Shown here: in pieces, positions 17,023-25,050 of the stretch | How positions within the stretch are numbered: the stretch's first letter is position 1 | How the letters are laid out: each line of letters starts with the position of its first letter | NCBI RefSeq assembly: GCF_014190935.1 | Contig: NZ_JACHVV010000002.1 | Coordinates: forward strand, 186,001 to 250,000 | Direction: 5' to 3' | DNA: 64,000 bases | From: Chryseomonas sp014190935 | Lineage (GTDB): Bacteria > Pseudomonadota > Gammaproteobacteria > Pseudomonadales > Pseudomonadaceae | Translations under genes and position numbers: made by a program | The notes under the pieces: generated by a model | The model's database searches: none | Told to the model about the DNA's origin: nothing | Seen by the model: only the letters and a program-made list of their open reading frames with translations

Positions 17023-18326
17023 GCGGATTCTCCCGAGGGTTGCTCGCTGGTGGCGTCGCGGAACAGCGCGGCGCCCCCGGCACTGATGGCCGCGGCGAAC
17101 ATGATGTAGAAGGCCGGCGCCAGCGGGCTGCCGGTGGCGGCGATCAGCCAGGTCACGGTAAAGGTGGCGAAGCCGCCGAACAGGGTTACGGCGAAGTTGT
17201 AGGCCACCGACAGTCCGGTGGAGAGCACCCGGGTCGGCAACAACTCGCCAAATGCGGCCAGCAAGCCACCCAGATAGCCGGAGATCAGCAGTCCCAGCAC
17301 GGCCTGGAACACCAGCAGGGAAGCCAGGCCCGGCCAGCGATTGAGCATCCAGAACAACGGCCAGGCGAGGCAGAAGATAGCGATGGCCGACCCCAGCAGC
17401 CAGGGTCGCTTGCCATGGCGATCCGCCAGGCGCCCTATCAGCGGCGTCGCCACCAGCAGCACCAGGCCACCGAGTACGCCGGCGGTGAAGCCCAGGCCAC
17501 TGGGCAGGCCCAACACCCGGGTGGAGTAGGACGGCAGGTAGAACAGTACGGAGTAGGTGCAGACCGTCCAGAGCACGACCATCGAAAAGGTGATCGCGGT
17601 CTGGCGGGGATAGATGCGCACTACCTCCCGCAGCGGCGACTGGGCACGCTCGACGGTGGCATAGGCCGGGGTTTCGTCGATGCGGCTACGGATGTAGAAA
17701 CCGACGGGGCCGATCAGGGAGCCGAACAGGAACGGCAGGCGCCAACCCCAGCTCTCGAGTTGCTCCGGGGTCAGCAACGCCGACAGCAGCGCGCCGGCGC
17801 CTGCACCCAGGGCGACCGCCACCCCGATGCTGGCCTGGATCCAGCTGGAGTAATAGGCCTTCTGGCCAGCGGGTGCGTGCTCGGTGAGAAAGGCGGTGGC
17901 GCTGCCCATCTCGCCACCGGCGGAAAAGCCCTGCAGCAGCCGGGCGAAGACGATGAGCGCCGGCGCGAACAGGCCAAGCTGGGCATAGCCTGGGGTCACG
18001 GCGATGATCAGGGTACCGGCGGCCATCAGCAGGATGGTCAGGGACAGCGCCGCCTTGCGGCCACGGCGATCGGAATAGATACCGAGCAGAATGCCGCCGA
18101 CCGGGCGCATGAAGAAGCCGACCCCGAAGGTGGCGAGGGCCAGCAGATAGGAGGTGAGTTCGCTGGCGGTCGGAAAGAACACCTTGGCGATGATGACGGA
18201 GAAGAAGCTGTAGACGGTGAAGTCGAACCATTCCAGACCGTTGCCGATCACGGTGGCGACCACCGCCTTGTTGGCCTGGCGGCGGTGGGCGGTGGACGGC
18301 TGCGGGAAAGTCGTAGCGCTCTGCAT
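17019..18326 (-). CDS. MFS transporter, metabolite:H+ symporter (MHS) type
   Basis: This 435-residue, 12-helix major facilitator has the MHS-family features VIGNGLEWFDFTVY at the first helix, the GGILLGIYSDRRGRK loop between helices 2 and 3, and RLLQGFSAGGEMGSATAFL in helix 4. Relatives import dicarboxylates, shikimate, proline/betaine or aromatic acids by proton symport. It is first of a three-gene minus-strand operon with an amidohydrolase and a SnoaL-like protein. A perfect 9-base inverted repeat lies about 155 bases upstream. Which solute it carries is unknown. Confidence 0.87.
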   Translation of the reverse strand: MQSATTFPQPSTAHRRQANKAVVATVIGNGLEWFDFTVYSFFSVIIAKVFFPTASELTSYLLALATFGVGFFMRPVGGILLGIYSDRRGRKAALSLTILLMAAGTLIIAVTPGYAQLGLFAPALIVFARLLQGFSAGGEMGSATAFLTEHAPAGQKAYYSSWIQASIGVAVALGAGAGALLSALLTPEQLESWGWRLPFLFGSLIGPVGFYIRSRIDETPAYATVERAQSPLREVVRIYPRQTAITFSMVVLWTVCTYSVLFYLPSYSTRVLGLPSGLGFTAGVLGGLVLLVATPLIGRLADRHGKRPWLLGSAIAIFCLAWPLFWMLNRWPGLASLLVFQAVLGLLISGYLGGLLAAFGELLPTRVLSTGLSVAYNFAVTLFGGFATFTVTWLIAATGSPLAPAFYIMFAAAISAGGAALFRDATSEQPSGESA

Positions 18327-18479
18327 TGTTGGCTCCCTGAATGCGAGTCGCGCAAGAACCTCGGGGTCCCTGCACCGGCGACGGCAGTTTCGATAAAGGA
18401 AACAGGATGAGGATCTCTGCCCTCTGTCGCCGAGCTTAAGGGGCTACCCGGAACGCAGGAAAACGCTGATTGCAGGTAT

Positions 18480-18502
18480 TTGCATGCGTATGGCGCATGC
18501 AA
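18480..18502. promoter_or_regulatory. Inverted repeat, candidate operator of the MFS operon
   Basis: TTGCATGCG and its exact complement CGCATGCAA flank five bases. The dyad lies between the end of the LysR gene and the MFS gene start and is not followed by a T tract on either strand, so it looks like a protein site rather than a terminator. It contains T-N11-A spacing compatible with a LysR-type box. Confidence 0.5.
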
Positions 18503-18509
18503 GAAGAGG

Positions 18510-19412
18510 TCAGGGCTGCAAGCCCAGGCTGTCGTTCAGCCAGGCCTCGAAACGGCGCGCTGCCAGGCCCGGCTGACGGTCGCCCGGCCACAGCAGGTAG
18601 TAACCCCCCTGCCCCTGCACGCATTCGCTACAGGCTTCCACCAGGGTGCCCGAGCGCAGGTGGGCATCGATCATGGGGCGCCAGCCCAGGACGATACCGT
18701 GGCCGGCCACCGCCAGATCGACCAGGATGGGGTACTGACTCACGGTGAGCCGCTGGCGGATCCGCGGGGCGGGATAGCCCAGCCGCGCGAACCACTCCGC
18801 CCAGGACAGCCAGCGCCGCTGCCCGTCCTCGATCATCAGCAGGCGCCGCTCGAGCAGTTCCGGGGGTGACAGCTGACGCCCGCCCAGATAGTCCGGCGCG
18901 CAATAGGCGCCCACCCATTCCGGAAACAACTGGCGACCGGCCAATCCCGGGGGCGGTGGTTCACGCAGGAAATAGAGCGCCAGATCGAATTCGGGCTTGA
19001 GCAGGGTATCGAGGTTGTCCAGCACCCGCAGGCGCACGTCGATGCCGGGAAAGGCACTGGCGAAGCGGCCGATCAGCGGGCCCAGCCACAGCGCGGCCAC
19101 ACCCGAGGAGCAGGCCAGCACCAGCTGCTGCTCGCCGCTGAGATCCATGACGTCCGCCGTGGTTTCCGCGAGACCCGCGAGCAACTGCTGAACCCGCTCG
19201 GCATAGCGCTGCCCGGAGACGGTCAGGTGCAGCCGCTTGTGCTCTCGACGAAACAGCGCGCGACCGAGAAAGGCCTCCAGTTGCGCCACCTGACGGCTGA
19301 TGGCGCTCTGCGTGAGATTGAGCTCCAGCGCCGCCCGGGTAAAGCTGCCAAGCCTGACCGTTGCCTCGAAGGCAATCAGATTGGTCAGGGGTGGCAAGGG
19401 CTCGATACGCAT
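18510..19412 (-). CDS. LysR-family transcriptional regulator
   Basis: This 300-residue regulator has the N-terminal winged HTH (LIAFEATVRLGSFTRAA, LNLTQSAISRQVAQLEAF) and a C-terminal periplasmic-binding-like effector domain, closest in style to GcvA-type regulators. The start at 19412 yields the standard LysR length; 108 in-frame codons upstream lie in the neighbouring hydratase and are spurious. It sits between the enoyl-CoA hydratase (64 bases upstream) and the MFS operon on the same strand. The dyad at 18480 is a natural candidate target, which would make the MFS-amidohydrolase genes its regulon. This is inferred. Confidence 0.85.
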   Translation of the reverse strand: MRIEPLPPLTNLIAFEATVRLGSFTRAALELNLTQSAISRQVAQLEAFLGRALFRREHKRLHLTVSGQRYAERVQQLLAGLAETTADVMDLSGEQQLVLACSSGVAALWLGPLIGRFASAFPGIDVRLRVLDNLDTLLKPEFDLALYFLREPPPPGLAGRQLFPEWVGAYCAPDYLGGRQLSPPELLERRLLMIEDGQRRWLSWAEWFARLGYPAPRIRQRLTVSQYPILVDLAVAGHGIVLGWRPMIDAHLRSGTLVEACSECVQGQGGYYLLWPGDRQPGLAARRFEAWLNDSLGLQP

Positions 19413-19476
19413 CCGGAGGCTCTGCGACGCTGGGCGGAAACGCCAGTCTAGCGCCTCCTGAAAGCGCCGGGTGCGC

Positions 19477-20262
19477 TCAACGATGCTCGAACTTCGCCGG
19501 GCGCTTCTCGACGAAGGCGGCCATGCCTTCCTTCTGGTCGGCACTGGCGAACAGCGAATGGAAGACTCGGCGTTCGAAGCGGATACCCTCGGCCAGGCTG
19601 GTCTCGAAGGCGCGATTGACGCTCTCCTTGAGCAGGAGGGTCGCCGGCAGCGAACGACTGGCGATGCCGCGGGCGGCTTCCAGGGTGCGCTCCAGCAGCT
19701 CGTCGGCGGGAAACACCTGGGCGACCAGCCCGGCACGCTCGGCTTCGGCGGCGTGCAGCTGTCGTCCGGTCAGGCACAGCTCCATGGCCTTGGCCTTGCC
19801 CAGGGCGCGGGTCAGGCGCTGGGTGCCGCCGATGCCGGGAATGACGCCCAGGGTGATCTCCGGCAGGCCGAAGCGCGCGGTGTCGGCGGCATAGATGAAG
19901 TCGCACAGCAGCGCCAGTTCGCAGCCACCGCCCAGGGCGTAACCCGCCACGGCGGCGATCAGCGGCTTGCGCCGCTCGGCGATGCGATCGGCGACGCGGA
20001 AATAGTCGTCCAGGTAGATCTGCGGATAGCCCTGCCCGGCCATTTCCTTGATGTCGGCGCCGGCAGCAAAGGCCTTGGCGGAGCCGGTGAGCACCACGCA
20101 ACCGACCTCGGGATCGGCGTCCAGGCGCGCCAGCATGGCATCCAGCTCGTGGAGCAGCTGGGCATTGAGGGCGTTGAGCGCCTTGGGACGGTTGAGGGTG
20201 ATGAGGGCGACACGCGCCTCGATCTCCAGCAGCAGGGTCGATTCGGCAGAGGGTTCGCTCAT
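19477..20262 (-). CDS. Enoyl-CoA hydratase
   Basis: This 261-residue crotonase has the oxyanion motifs AFAAGADIKEM and AGYALGGGCELALLCD and the catalytic glutamates in GGGCELA and LPEITLGVIPGIGGTQRL, all intact, at the usual hydratase length. It would hydrate a 2-enoyl-CoA such as tiglyl-CoA. It follows the thiolase by 14 bases, and both lie downstream of a type-2 3-hydroxyacyl-CoA dehydrogenase, giving the three enzymes of isoleucine-type beta-oxidation after the dehydrogenase step. The start at 20262 was chosen over an upstream one lying inside the thiolase. Confidence 0.9.
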   Translation of the reverse strand: MSEPSAESTLLLEIEARVALITLNRPKALNALNAQLLHELDAMLARLDADPEVGCVVLTGSAKAFAAGADIKEMAGQGYPQIYLDDYFRVADRIAERRKPLIAAVAGYALGGGCELALLCDFIYAADTARFGLPEITLGVIPGIGGTQRLTRALGKAKAMELCLTGRQLHAAEAERAGLVAQVFPADELLERTLEAARGIASRSLPATLLLKESVNRAFETSLAEGIRFERRVFHSLFASADQKEGMAAFVEKRPAKFEHR

Positions 20263-20276
20263 GGTCTTGTCCTTGT

Positions 20277-21461
20277 CTAGTCGTTGAGTTCCAGCGCCAG
20301 GGCCGTGGCCTCGCCACCGCCGATGCAGATGGCGGCCACGCCCCGGCGCAGACCGCGCTGGCGCAGCGCCTGGATCAGAGTCACCAGGATCCGCGCGCCG
20401 GACGCGCCGATGGGATGGCCCAGGGCACAAGCGCCACCGTGCACGTTCAGGCGTTCCGGGTCCAGCCCCAGGGCATCCTGGGCGGCCAGGGCCACCACGG
20501 CGAAGGCTTCGTTGATCTCGAACAGGTCGACGTCGATCAGCGACCAGTCGATGCGCGCGAGCAGGGTGCGGATGGCGCCGATGGGCGCGGTGGGGAAGTC
20601 GCCCGGGGCACCGGCATGGGCGGCATGGCCACGGATCGTCGCCAGCGGCCGTAGGCCTTCGCGCGCGGCCGTGCTGGCGCGCATCAGCAGCAGCGCCGCG
20701 GCGCCATCCGAGATGGAGCTGGCGTTGGCCGCGGTGACGGTACCGCCTTCGCGAAAGGCCGGCTTGAGGGTGGGAATGCGTGCCGGATCGGCGCGGCGGG
20801 GTTGTTCATCGGTGTCGACGCTCAGGGTTTCCTTGCGCCCCGCCACCTCCACCGCGACGATCTCGGTGGCGAAGGCGCCGCTGGCCTGAGCCTGGCGCGC
20901 CCGGGCGAGGGACTGCTGGGCATAGGCATCCTGGCGCTCGCGGCCGATACCCAGCCGCGCCGCGCAATCCTCGGCGAAGGTGCCCATCAGGCGCCCGGGT
21001 TCGTAGGCGTCTTCCAGGCCGTCGAGAAACATGCTGTCGATCAGGGCGCCATGGCCGAGGCGGTAGCCGCTGCGAGCCTTTTCCAGCAGATAGGGCGCGC
21101 GACTCATGCTTTCCATGCCGCCCGCCACCACCACCTCGGCACTGCCGGCGCGCAGCAGGTCATGGCCGAGGATGGCCGCCTGCATGCCCGAACCGCACAT
21201 CTTGTTCAGGGTGGTGCAGCGCGTGCTCTGGGCCAGACCGGCGCCAAGCGCCGCCTGGCGTGCCGGTGCCTGGCCGAGGCCGGCGGGCAGCACGCAGCCC
21301 ATGAGCACCTCGTCGACCGGTTCCGGCGACCAGCCGCCCCGTTCGAGCGCGGCGCGAATCACGGCGCTGCCCAGTTGCGGCGCCGACAGCGCCGCCAGTT
21401 CACCGCCCAGGGCGCCCATGGGCGTACGGGCGGCGGCGATGATGACAATGGGATCGTTCAT
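20277..21461 (-). CDS. Acetyl-CoA C-acyltransferase (thiolase)
   Basis: This 394-residue thiolase has the acyl-accepting Cys89 in NKMCGSGM, HGGACALGHPIGASGAR with the active-site histidine, and the C-terminal catalytic cysteine in AICIGGGEA. It would split 2-methylacetoacetyl-CoA or acetoacetyl-CoA with CoA. AGGAGAG lies just upstream of the ATG and directly abuts a 170-base MITE-like element that separates it from the dehydrogenase gene; before insertion the two genes would have been about ten bases apart. The substrate preference is inferred from the neighbours. Confidence 0.92.
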   Translation of the reverse strand: MNDPIVIIAAARTPMGALGGELAALSAPQLGSAVIRAALERGGWSPEPVDEVLMGCVLPAGLGQAPARQAALGAGLAQSTRCTTLNKMCGSGMQAAILGHDLLRAGSAEVVVAGGMESMSRAPYLLEKARSGYRLGHGALIDSMFLDGLEDAYEPGRLMGTFAEDCAARLGIGRERQDAYAQQSLARARQAQASGAFATEIVAVEVAGRKETLSVDTDEQPRRADPARIPTLKPAFREGGTVTAANASSISDGAAALLLMRASTAAREGLRPLATIRGHAAHAGAPGDFPTAPIGAIRTLLARIDWSLIDVDLFEINEAFAVVALAAQDALGLDPERLNVHGGACALGHPIGASGARILVTLIQALRQRGLRRGVAAICIGGGEATALALELND

Positions 21462-21471
21462 GACAACTCTC

Positions 21472-21649
21472 CTAGGCCCTTACGAAAAGTGCCTACACTC
21501 GGTGATGCTTCGTTGAATAGCGCCTGGATGGCCAGCCCCGTCGTAATGCTCATTTACCACTCGTAAACTCGCTCGCGAGCCCGGTCCGCTTCCTCAGCGC
21601 TTTTCGCCTCGCCTGACCATCGCTCGGCGACTTTTTGTACAGGGCCTAG
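21472..21649. mobile_element. MITE-like element with CTAG target duplication
   Basis: A 170-base non-coding body (21476-21645) is bounded by imperfect terminal inverted repeats, GCCCTTACGAAAAGT on the left and GCCCTGTACAAAAAGT read inward from the right. Both ends are flanked by CTAG (21472-21475 and 21646-21649), a duplication that fits the YTAR target of IS5-group transposases. It encodes no transposase. It lies between the dehydrogenase stop and the thiolase ribosome site and leaves both usable. Confidence 0.78.
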
Positions 21650-22413
21650 CGCGGGGCCATGCGCAGCGCGCCGTCGAGGCGGATCACCTCGCCGTTGAGC
21701 ATGGGATTTTCGATGATGTGGCGGACCAGGGCGGCGAATTCCTCGCCGCGACCGAGGCGCGGGGGAAAGGGCACATTGGCGGCCAGGGCGTCGCGCACCT
21801 CGGGGGTCATGCCGGCCATCATGGGCGTCTCGAAGACGCCGGGGGCTATGGTCATGACCCGGATGCCCTGCCCGGCCAGTTCGCGCGCCGCCGGCAGGGT
21901 GAGCGCGGCGACGCCCCCCTTGGAAGCGGCATAGGCGGCCTGGCCGATCTGGCCGTCGAAGGCGGCGATGGAGGCGGTGTTGACGATCACGCCGCGCTCG
22001 CCGCCGGCATCGGCCTCACCCCTGGCCATGGCCGCGGCGGCCAGGCGCAGGACATTGAAGCTGCCCACCAGGTTGACGTTGATGATGCGCGCGAAGGCGG
22101 CGAGATCGTGAGGGCCGTTGCGCCCGAGGATGCGTGCGCCGCCGACGATGCCGGCGCAGTTGATCGCGCCCTGCAGACTGCCCCAGCGGACCAGGAGGGT
22201 ATCCATGGCGGCGCTCAGGGCCTCGGCATCGGTCACGTCCACGGGCAGCGCCAGGGCCTGGTCGCCGAGGCGTTCGGCCTGGGCCTGCACGGCCTCGGCC
22301 TGCAGATCCAGCAGCGCCACCCGGGCGCCCGCCGCGATCAGCCCCTCGGCGGTGGCGGCGCCCAGGCCGGAACCGGCACCCGTTACCAGAAAGGTTCGCT
22401 CGTCGATGCGCAT
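21646..22413 (-). CDS. 3-hydroxyacyl-CoA dehydrogenase type 2 (short-chain dehydrogenase)
   Basis: This 255-residue classical SDR has VTGAGSGLGAATAEG for NAD, the NCAGI motif, catalytic Ser in NTASIAAFDG, and Tyr/Lys in AAYAASKGG. The sequence style, including the IAPGVFETPMM segment, matches HSD17B10-like 3-hydroxy-2-methylbutyryl-CoA dehydrogenases. With the thiolase and hydratase downstream it would complete isoleucine breakdown. Its TAG stop is formed by the CTAG repeat at the edge of the MITE-like element. The start at 22413 gives the standard length; 34 upstream in-frame codons are unrelated. Confidence 0.88.
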   Translation of the reverse strand: MRIDERTFLVTGAGSGLGAATAEGLIAAGARVALLDLQAEAVQAQAERLGDQALALPVDVTDAEALSAAMDTLLVRWGSLQGAINCAGIVGGARILGRNGPHDLAAFARIINVNLVGSFNVLRLAAAAMARGEADAGGERGVIVNTASIAAFDGQIGQAAYAASKGGVAALTLPAARELAGQGIRVMTIAPGVFETPMMAGMTPEVRDALAANVPFPPRLGRGEEFAALVRHIIENPMLNGEVIRLDGALRMAPR

Positions 22414-22511
22414 GGTGGCACTCCCCGGGATGATGGACTCATCTTCGATCCTCGGCAGGGGTCGGACAAGGGCCGGATCGCTCAGCCGCACTGAGCGATC
22501 CGGCCCCTCGC

Positions 22512-23189
22512 TCACCAGGGCAGGACTTGGCCCTGGTAGTCGAGAAAGGCGCAGCCACGCTGGCCGGCCCGCACCTCGATCGTTGCCACCAGCCCGGCGA
22601 CGCTATCGGCCACCTCGACCGGCGCGCCGGCCCCGCCCAAGGCGGTGCGCACCCAACCCGGGTGCAACGCCAGCACGGCGAACGCCGGTTGCCGCCCGGC
22701 GACCCAGCTCTGCAACAGACTGTTGAGCGCCGCCTTGCTGGCGCCATAGAGCGGCATGTCGGCGGCCCGTGCCAGGCTGACACTGCCCATCTGCGAACTC
22801 AGGCAGGCCGCCACTCCCGCAGCAGCCAGCCGCGGTGCCAGGGCCTCCAGCAGCCGCAGCGGCGCCACGGCATTGGTCAGGAACAGCTCGCCCAGCTCCG
22901 CGACGGTCGCCCGCTGCCCCTCCGCCTCGTGCGGCCCCATGATGCCGGCATTGACGATCAGTCGATCCAGCGGCTCATCGCGGCTTTCGCTCAACAGTCG
23001 TGCGCCCAGGTCGGGATCGCACAGATCGCCGGTCACCACCTGCAACCGCCCCGCGGCGGTCGCCGCCAGGCCGTCCAGCGCCGCATTCGGCGTTCGCACC
23101 AGCGCCAACACCTCGTCGCCGCGTCCCAGATAGCGCTCGACCAAGCCCAGTCCTATGCCTCGCGAGGCGCCTATCACCCAGACCTTCAT
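22512..23189 (-). CDS. Short-chain dehydrogenase, C-factor-like
   Basis: This 225-residue SDR begins MKVWVIGASRGIGLG, with VNAGIMG and the catalytic LYGASKAALNSLLQSW pair. The arrangement resembles small CsgA/C-factor-like SDRs rather than fatty-acid or sugar dehydrogenases. It follows tyrS by only ten bases on the same strand and may be cotranscribed with it. The substrate is unknown, and the linkage to the downstream acyl-CoA genes is uncertain because 98 bases separate it from the next gene. Confidence 0.8.
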   Translation of the reverse strand: MKVWVIGASRGIGLGLVERYLGRGDEVLALVRTPNAALDGLAATAAGRLQVVTGDLCDPDLGARLLSESRDEPLDRLIVNAGIMGPHEAEGQRATVAELGELFLTNAVAPLRLLEALAPRLAAAGVAACLSSQMGSVSLARAADMPLYGASKAALNSLLQSWVAGRQPAFAVLALHPGWVRTALGGAGAPVEVADSVAGLVATIEVRAGQRGCAFLDYQGQVLPW

Positions 23190-23199
23190 CGCCTTCTCC

Positions 23200-24444
23200 T
23201 CAGTCCACCGCTGTGATGCGCAGATGCCGCTTCTTGCCCAGACTTACCCGTCGACCCACGTCGCTCGCCGTGAGCAGCACATCGGGATCGGATACGGGCC
23301 GCTCGTCCAGGCGCAGGCCACCGCCTTCGGCCAGCCGGCGGACCGCACTGCGCGACGGCTGCAATCCCGCTTCGACCAGCAACTGGAGCAGACTGACACC
23401 CGTCGCCAGCTGCCGGCGACTCAGGGCGATGTCCGGTAACTGACCCGTGTCCTCCCGGTCGGTGAACACCCCGGCGGCGGCCGCCTCGGCTGCGCGCTGC
23501 GCCTGCTCGCCATGGGCCAGGCGGGTCGCCTCGTTGGCCAGCACGACCTTGGCCAGATTGATTTCAGCGCCACCCAGGGCGGCCAGCCGGCGCACCTCGT
23601 CCAGCGGCAATTCGCTGAACAGCGCCAGGAAACGCGCGACGTCGGCATCGTCGCAGTTGCGCCAGAATTGCCAGAAGTCGAAGGCCGACAGCCGCTCTTC
23701 GTTGAGCCAGACCGCGCCCTGGGCGGACTTGCCCATCTTGCGCCCGTCGCGGGTCGCGAGCAGCGGCATGGTCAGGCCGTGGAGCTGGGGGCCGCCCTGC
23801 CGGCGCGACAGCTCCACGCCGTTGATGATGTTGGCCCACTGATCGGCGCCACCCAGTTGCAGGGTGCAGCCATAGCGCCGCGACAACTCGACGAAGTCGT
23901 AGGCCTGCAGCAGGGTGTAGCCGAATTCCTCGAAGGACAGCGAGTGCTCGCGGTCGAGACGATTCCTGATGGCATCGAAGGTCAGCAGCCGATTGATGGA
24001 AAAGTGCCGACCCACGGCGCCGAGGAAGTTCAGGTAGCCGAGGCCGTCGAGCCATTCGGCGTTGTCCACCACCTGGGCCCGGCCATGGCCATCGCCGACC
24101 TCCAGGTAGCGGTGGAAGGCCTTGGCGATACCGGCCATGTTCAGGGCGATCTGGCCGTCGGTAAGGACCGGGCGGCTGCTGTCACGAAAGCTGGGATCGC
24201 CGATGCGCGTGGTGGCGCCACCGATCAGCAGCAGGATGGGGTGACCGGCGCGCTGCAACCAGCGCATCAGCATCAGGCCCTGCAGGTGGCCGACGTGAAG
24301 GCTGTCGGCGGTGGCGTCGAAGCCGAGATAGCCAGTGACCGGGCCGCTGGCAAAGGCGCGCGCGAGGCCGTCACGATCGGTGGTCTGGTGGACGAAGCCG
24401 CGGGCTTCGAGGGTGGCGAGCAGGTCTTGCTGGGTGCTGTCCAT
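23200..24444 (-). CDS. tyrS: Tyrosine--tRNA ligase
   Basis: This 414-residue class I synthetase has the HIGH-type motif HVGH (50-53) in TADSLHVGHL and the KMSKS-type loop as KMGKS in DGRKMGKSAQGAVW. QLGGADQWANI provides tyrosine recognition, and a C-terminal S4 RNA-binding domain (about 345-414) is present. It charges tRNA-Tyr in the cytosol. The closest pattern is the E. coli-like TyrS branch; Pseudomonas species can carry a second type. The first ATG at 24444 fits the family. A GC-rich hairpin lies about 50 bases upstream in its leader. Confidence 0.94.
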   Translation of the reverse strand: MDSTQQDLLATLEARGFVHQTTDRDGLARAFASGPVTGYLGFDATADSLHVGHLQGLMLMRWLQRAGHPILLLIGGATTRIGDPSFRDSSRPVLTDGQIALNMAGIAKAFHRYLEVGDGHGRAQVVDNAEWLDGLGYLNFLGAVGRHFSINRLLTFDAIRNRLDREHSLSFEEFGYTLLQAYDFVELSRRYGCTLQLGGADQWANIINGVELSRRQGGPQLHGLTMPLLATRDGRKMGKSAQGAVWLNEERLSAFDFWQFWRNCDDADVARFLALFSELPLDEVRRLAALGGAEINLAKVVLANEATRLAHGEQAQRAAEAAAAGVFTDREDTGQLPDIALSRRQLATGVSLLQLLVEAGLQPSRSAVRRLAEGGGLRLDERPVSDPDVLLTASDVGRRVSLGKKRHLRITAVD

Positions 24445-24855
24445 GGGGTCTCCTGTGGCTGGACGGTGCCAGGGAGACCGGGAGAAGTTGCCTTGACCGA
24501 GCCGCCCTGGGCGGTTCGGTCATGCAGCGCAGTACCTACCACCCGATATTGGTCAGGTAGCGGTAATAGGCGCTGATGGGACAAAGGAAGGTTCGCATGG
24601 GGCGCCACGCTACCGGCTCGCCTGCCGCTTGGCAACTGCGAACCGCTCGCACTGCCGCTTCGACCAGATGTCGCACCTCCTCTGGCGGCGGCTGAACGAA
24701 CGGCGACAGTGGCGTTCCGACTCCTGTCCTTTGCCAGCAGTATCGAGACGCAGAGATGAACCTACCTGCTCCACCTCCCGAGATCCCCAGCACCGGCATG
24801 GCAGCCCCAGGTGTACCTGGACAAGGAACCGCCCTTGCGTGAAAGGATCTCCCCG
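24445..24855. other. Intergenic region tyrS / small membrane peptide
   Basis: This ~410-base divergent gap has no convincing gene. It holds a 12-base-arm hairpin at 24495-24521 (GACCGAGCCGCC and a nearly exact complement, three-base loop) in the presumed tyrS leader, without a T tract. A 28-codon open frame at 24756-24842 lacks the local third-position G/C bias and a ribosome site. Confidence 0.5.
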
Positions 24856-24939
24856 ATGAAAAGCATTACCCCGGCCAACCTGCTGTTGCTGCTGCTCTGC
24901 CTGACCGTACTGGCCTACGCCACCGACCTGATCGGCTAG
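24856..24939 (+). CDS. 27-residue single-span membrane peptide
   Basis: An ATG at 24856 preceded by AAAGGA opens a 27-codon frame with strong third-position G/C bias. The product starts MKSITPAN, then runs through an almost pure Leu/Cys/Val/Ala hydrophobic stretch (LLLLLLCLTVLAYA) and ends ATDLIG, so it should be a single-pass inner-membrane peptide. A GC hairpin follows at 24951-24978. I know no named homologue. Very short frames can be chance, but codon use, ribosome site and following hairpin agree. Confidence 0.55.
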   Translation: MKSITPANLLLLLLCLTVLAYATDLIG

Positions 24940-24950
24940 ACGGCGGCTGC

Positions 24951-24978
24951 CCGAGCGTCCGCCACGCGGATCGCTCGG
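24951..24978 (+). terminator. Hairpin after the small membrane peptide, possible terminator
   Basis: CCGAGCGTCCGC pairs with GCGGATCGCTCGG across a three-base loop with one bulged base. A T tract is missing (GGGTTAAC follows), so termination would be weak or rho-dependent. Confidence 0.45.
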
Positions 24979-25050
24979 CGGGTTAACGGTTGCCCTCTGG
25001 CGTCTCTTGGCCTAGCGTTCAGGGCCTGTCCGTCAGAGAACTACCGCGCC

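Noticed and set aside
24445..24540. T-box or other riboswitch in the tyrS leader
   Set aside because: There is a hairpin but no T-box core, specifier loop or antiterminator pairing, and T-boxes are not expected in Pseudomonas.
24756..24842. A 28-codon proline-rich frame just before the 27-residue membrane peptide
   Set aside because: It lacks a properly spaced ribosome site and the third-position G/C bias of local genes, so it is not called as a gene.
25012..25036. CTAG followed by AGGGCCTGT near the GAF gene as a second MITE end
   Set aside because: Only a few bases resemble the element end and no partner inverted repeat is present nearby.
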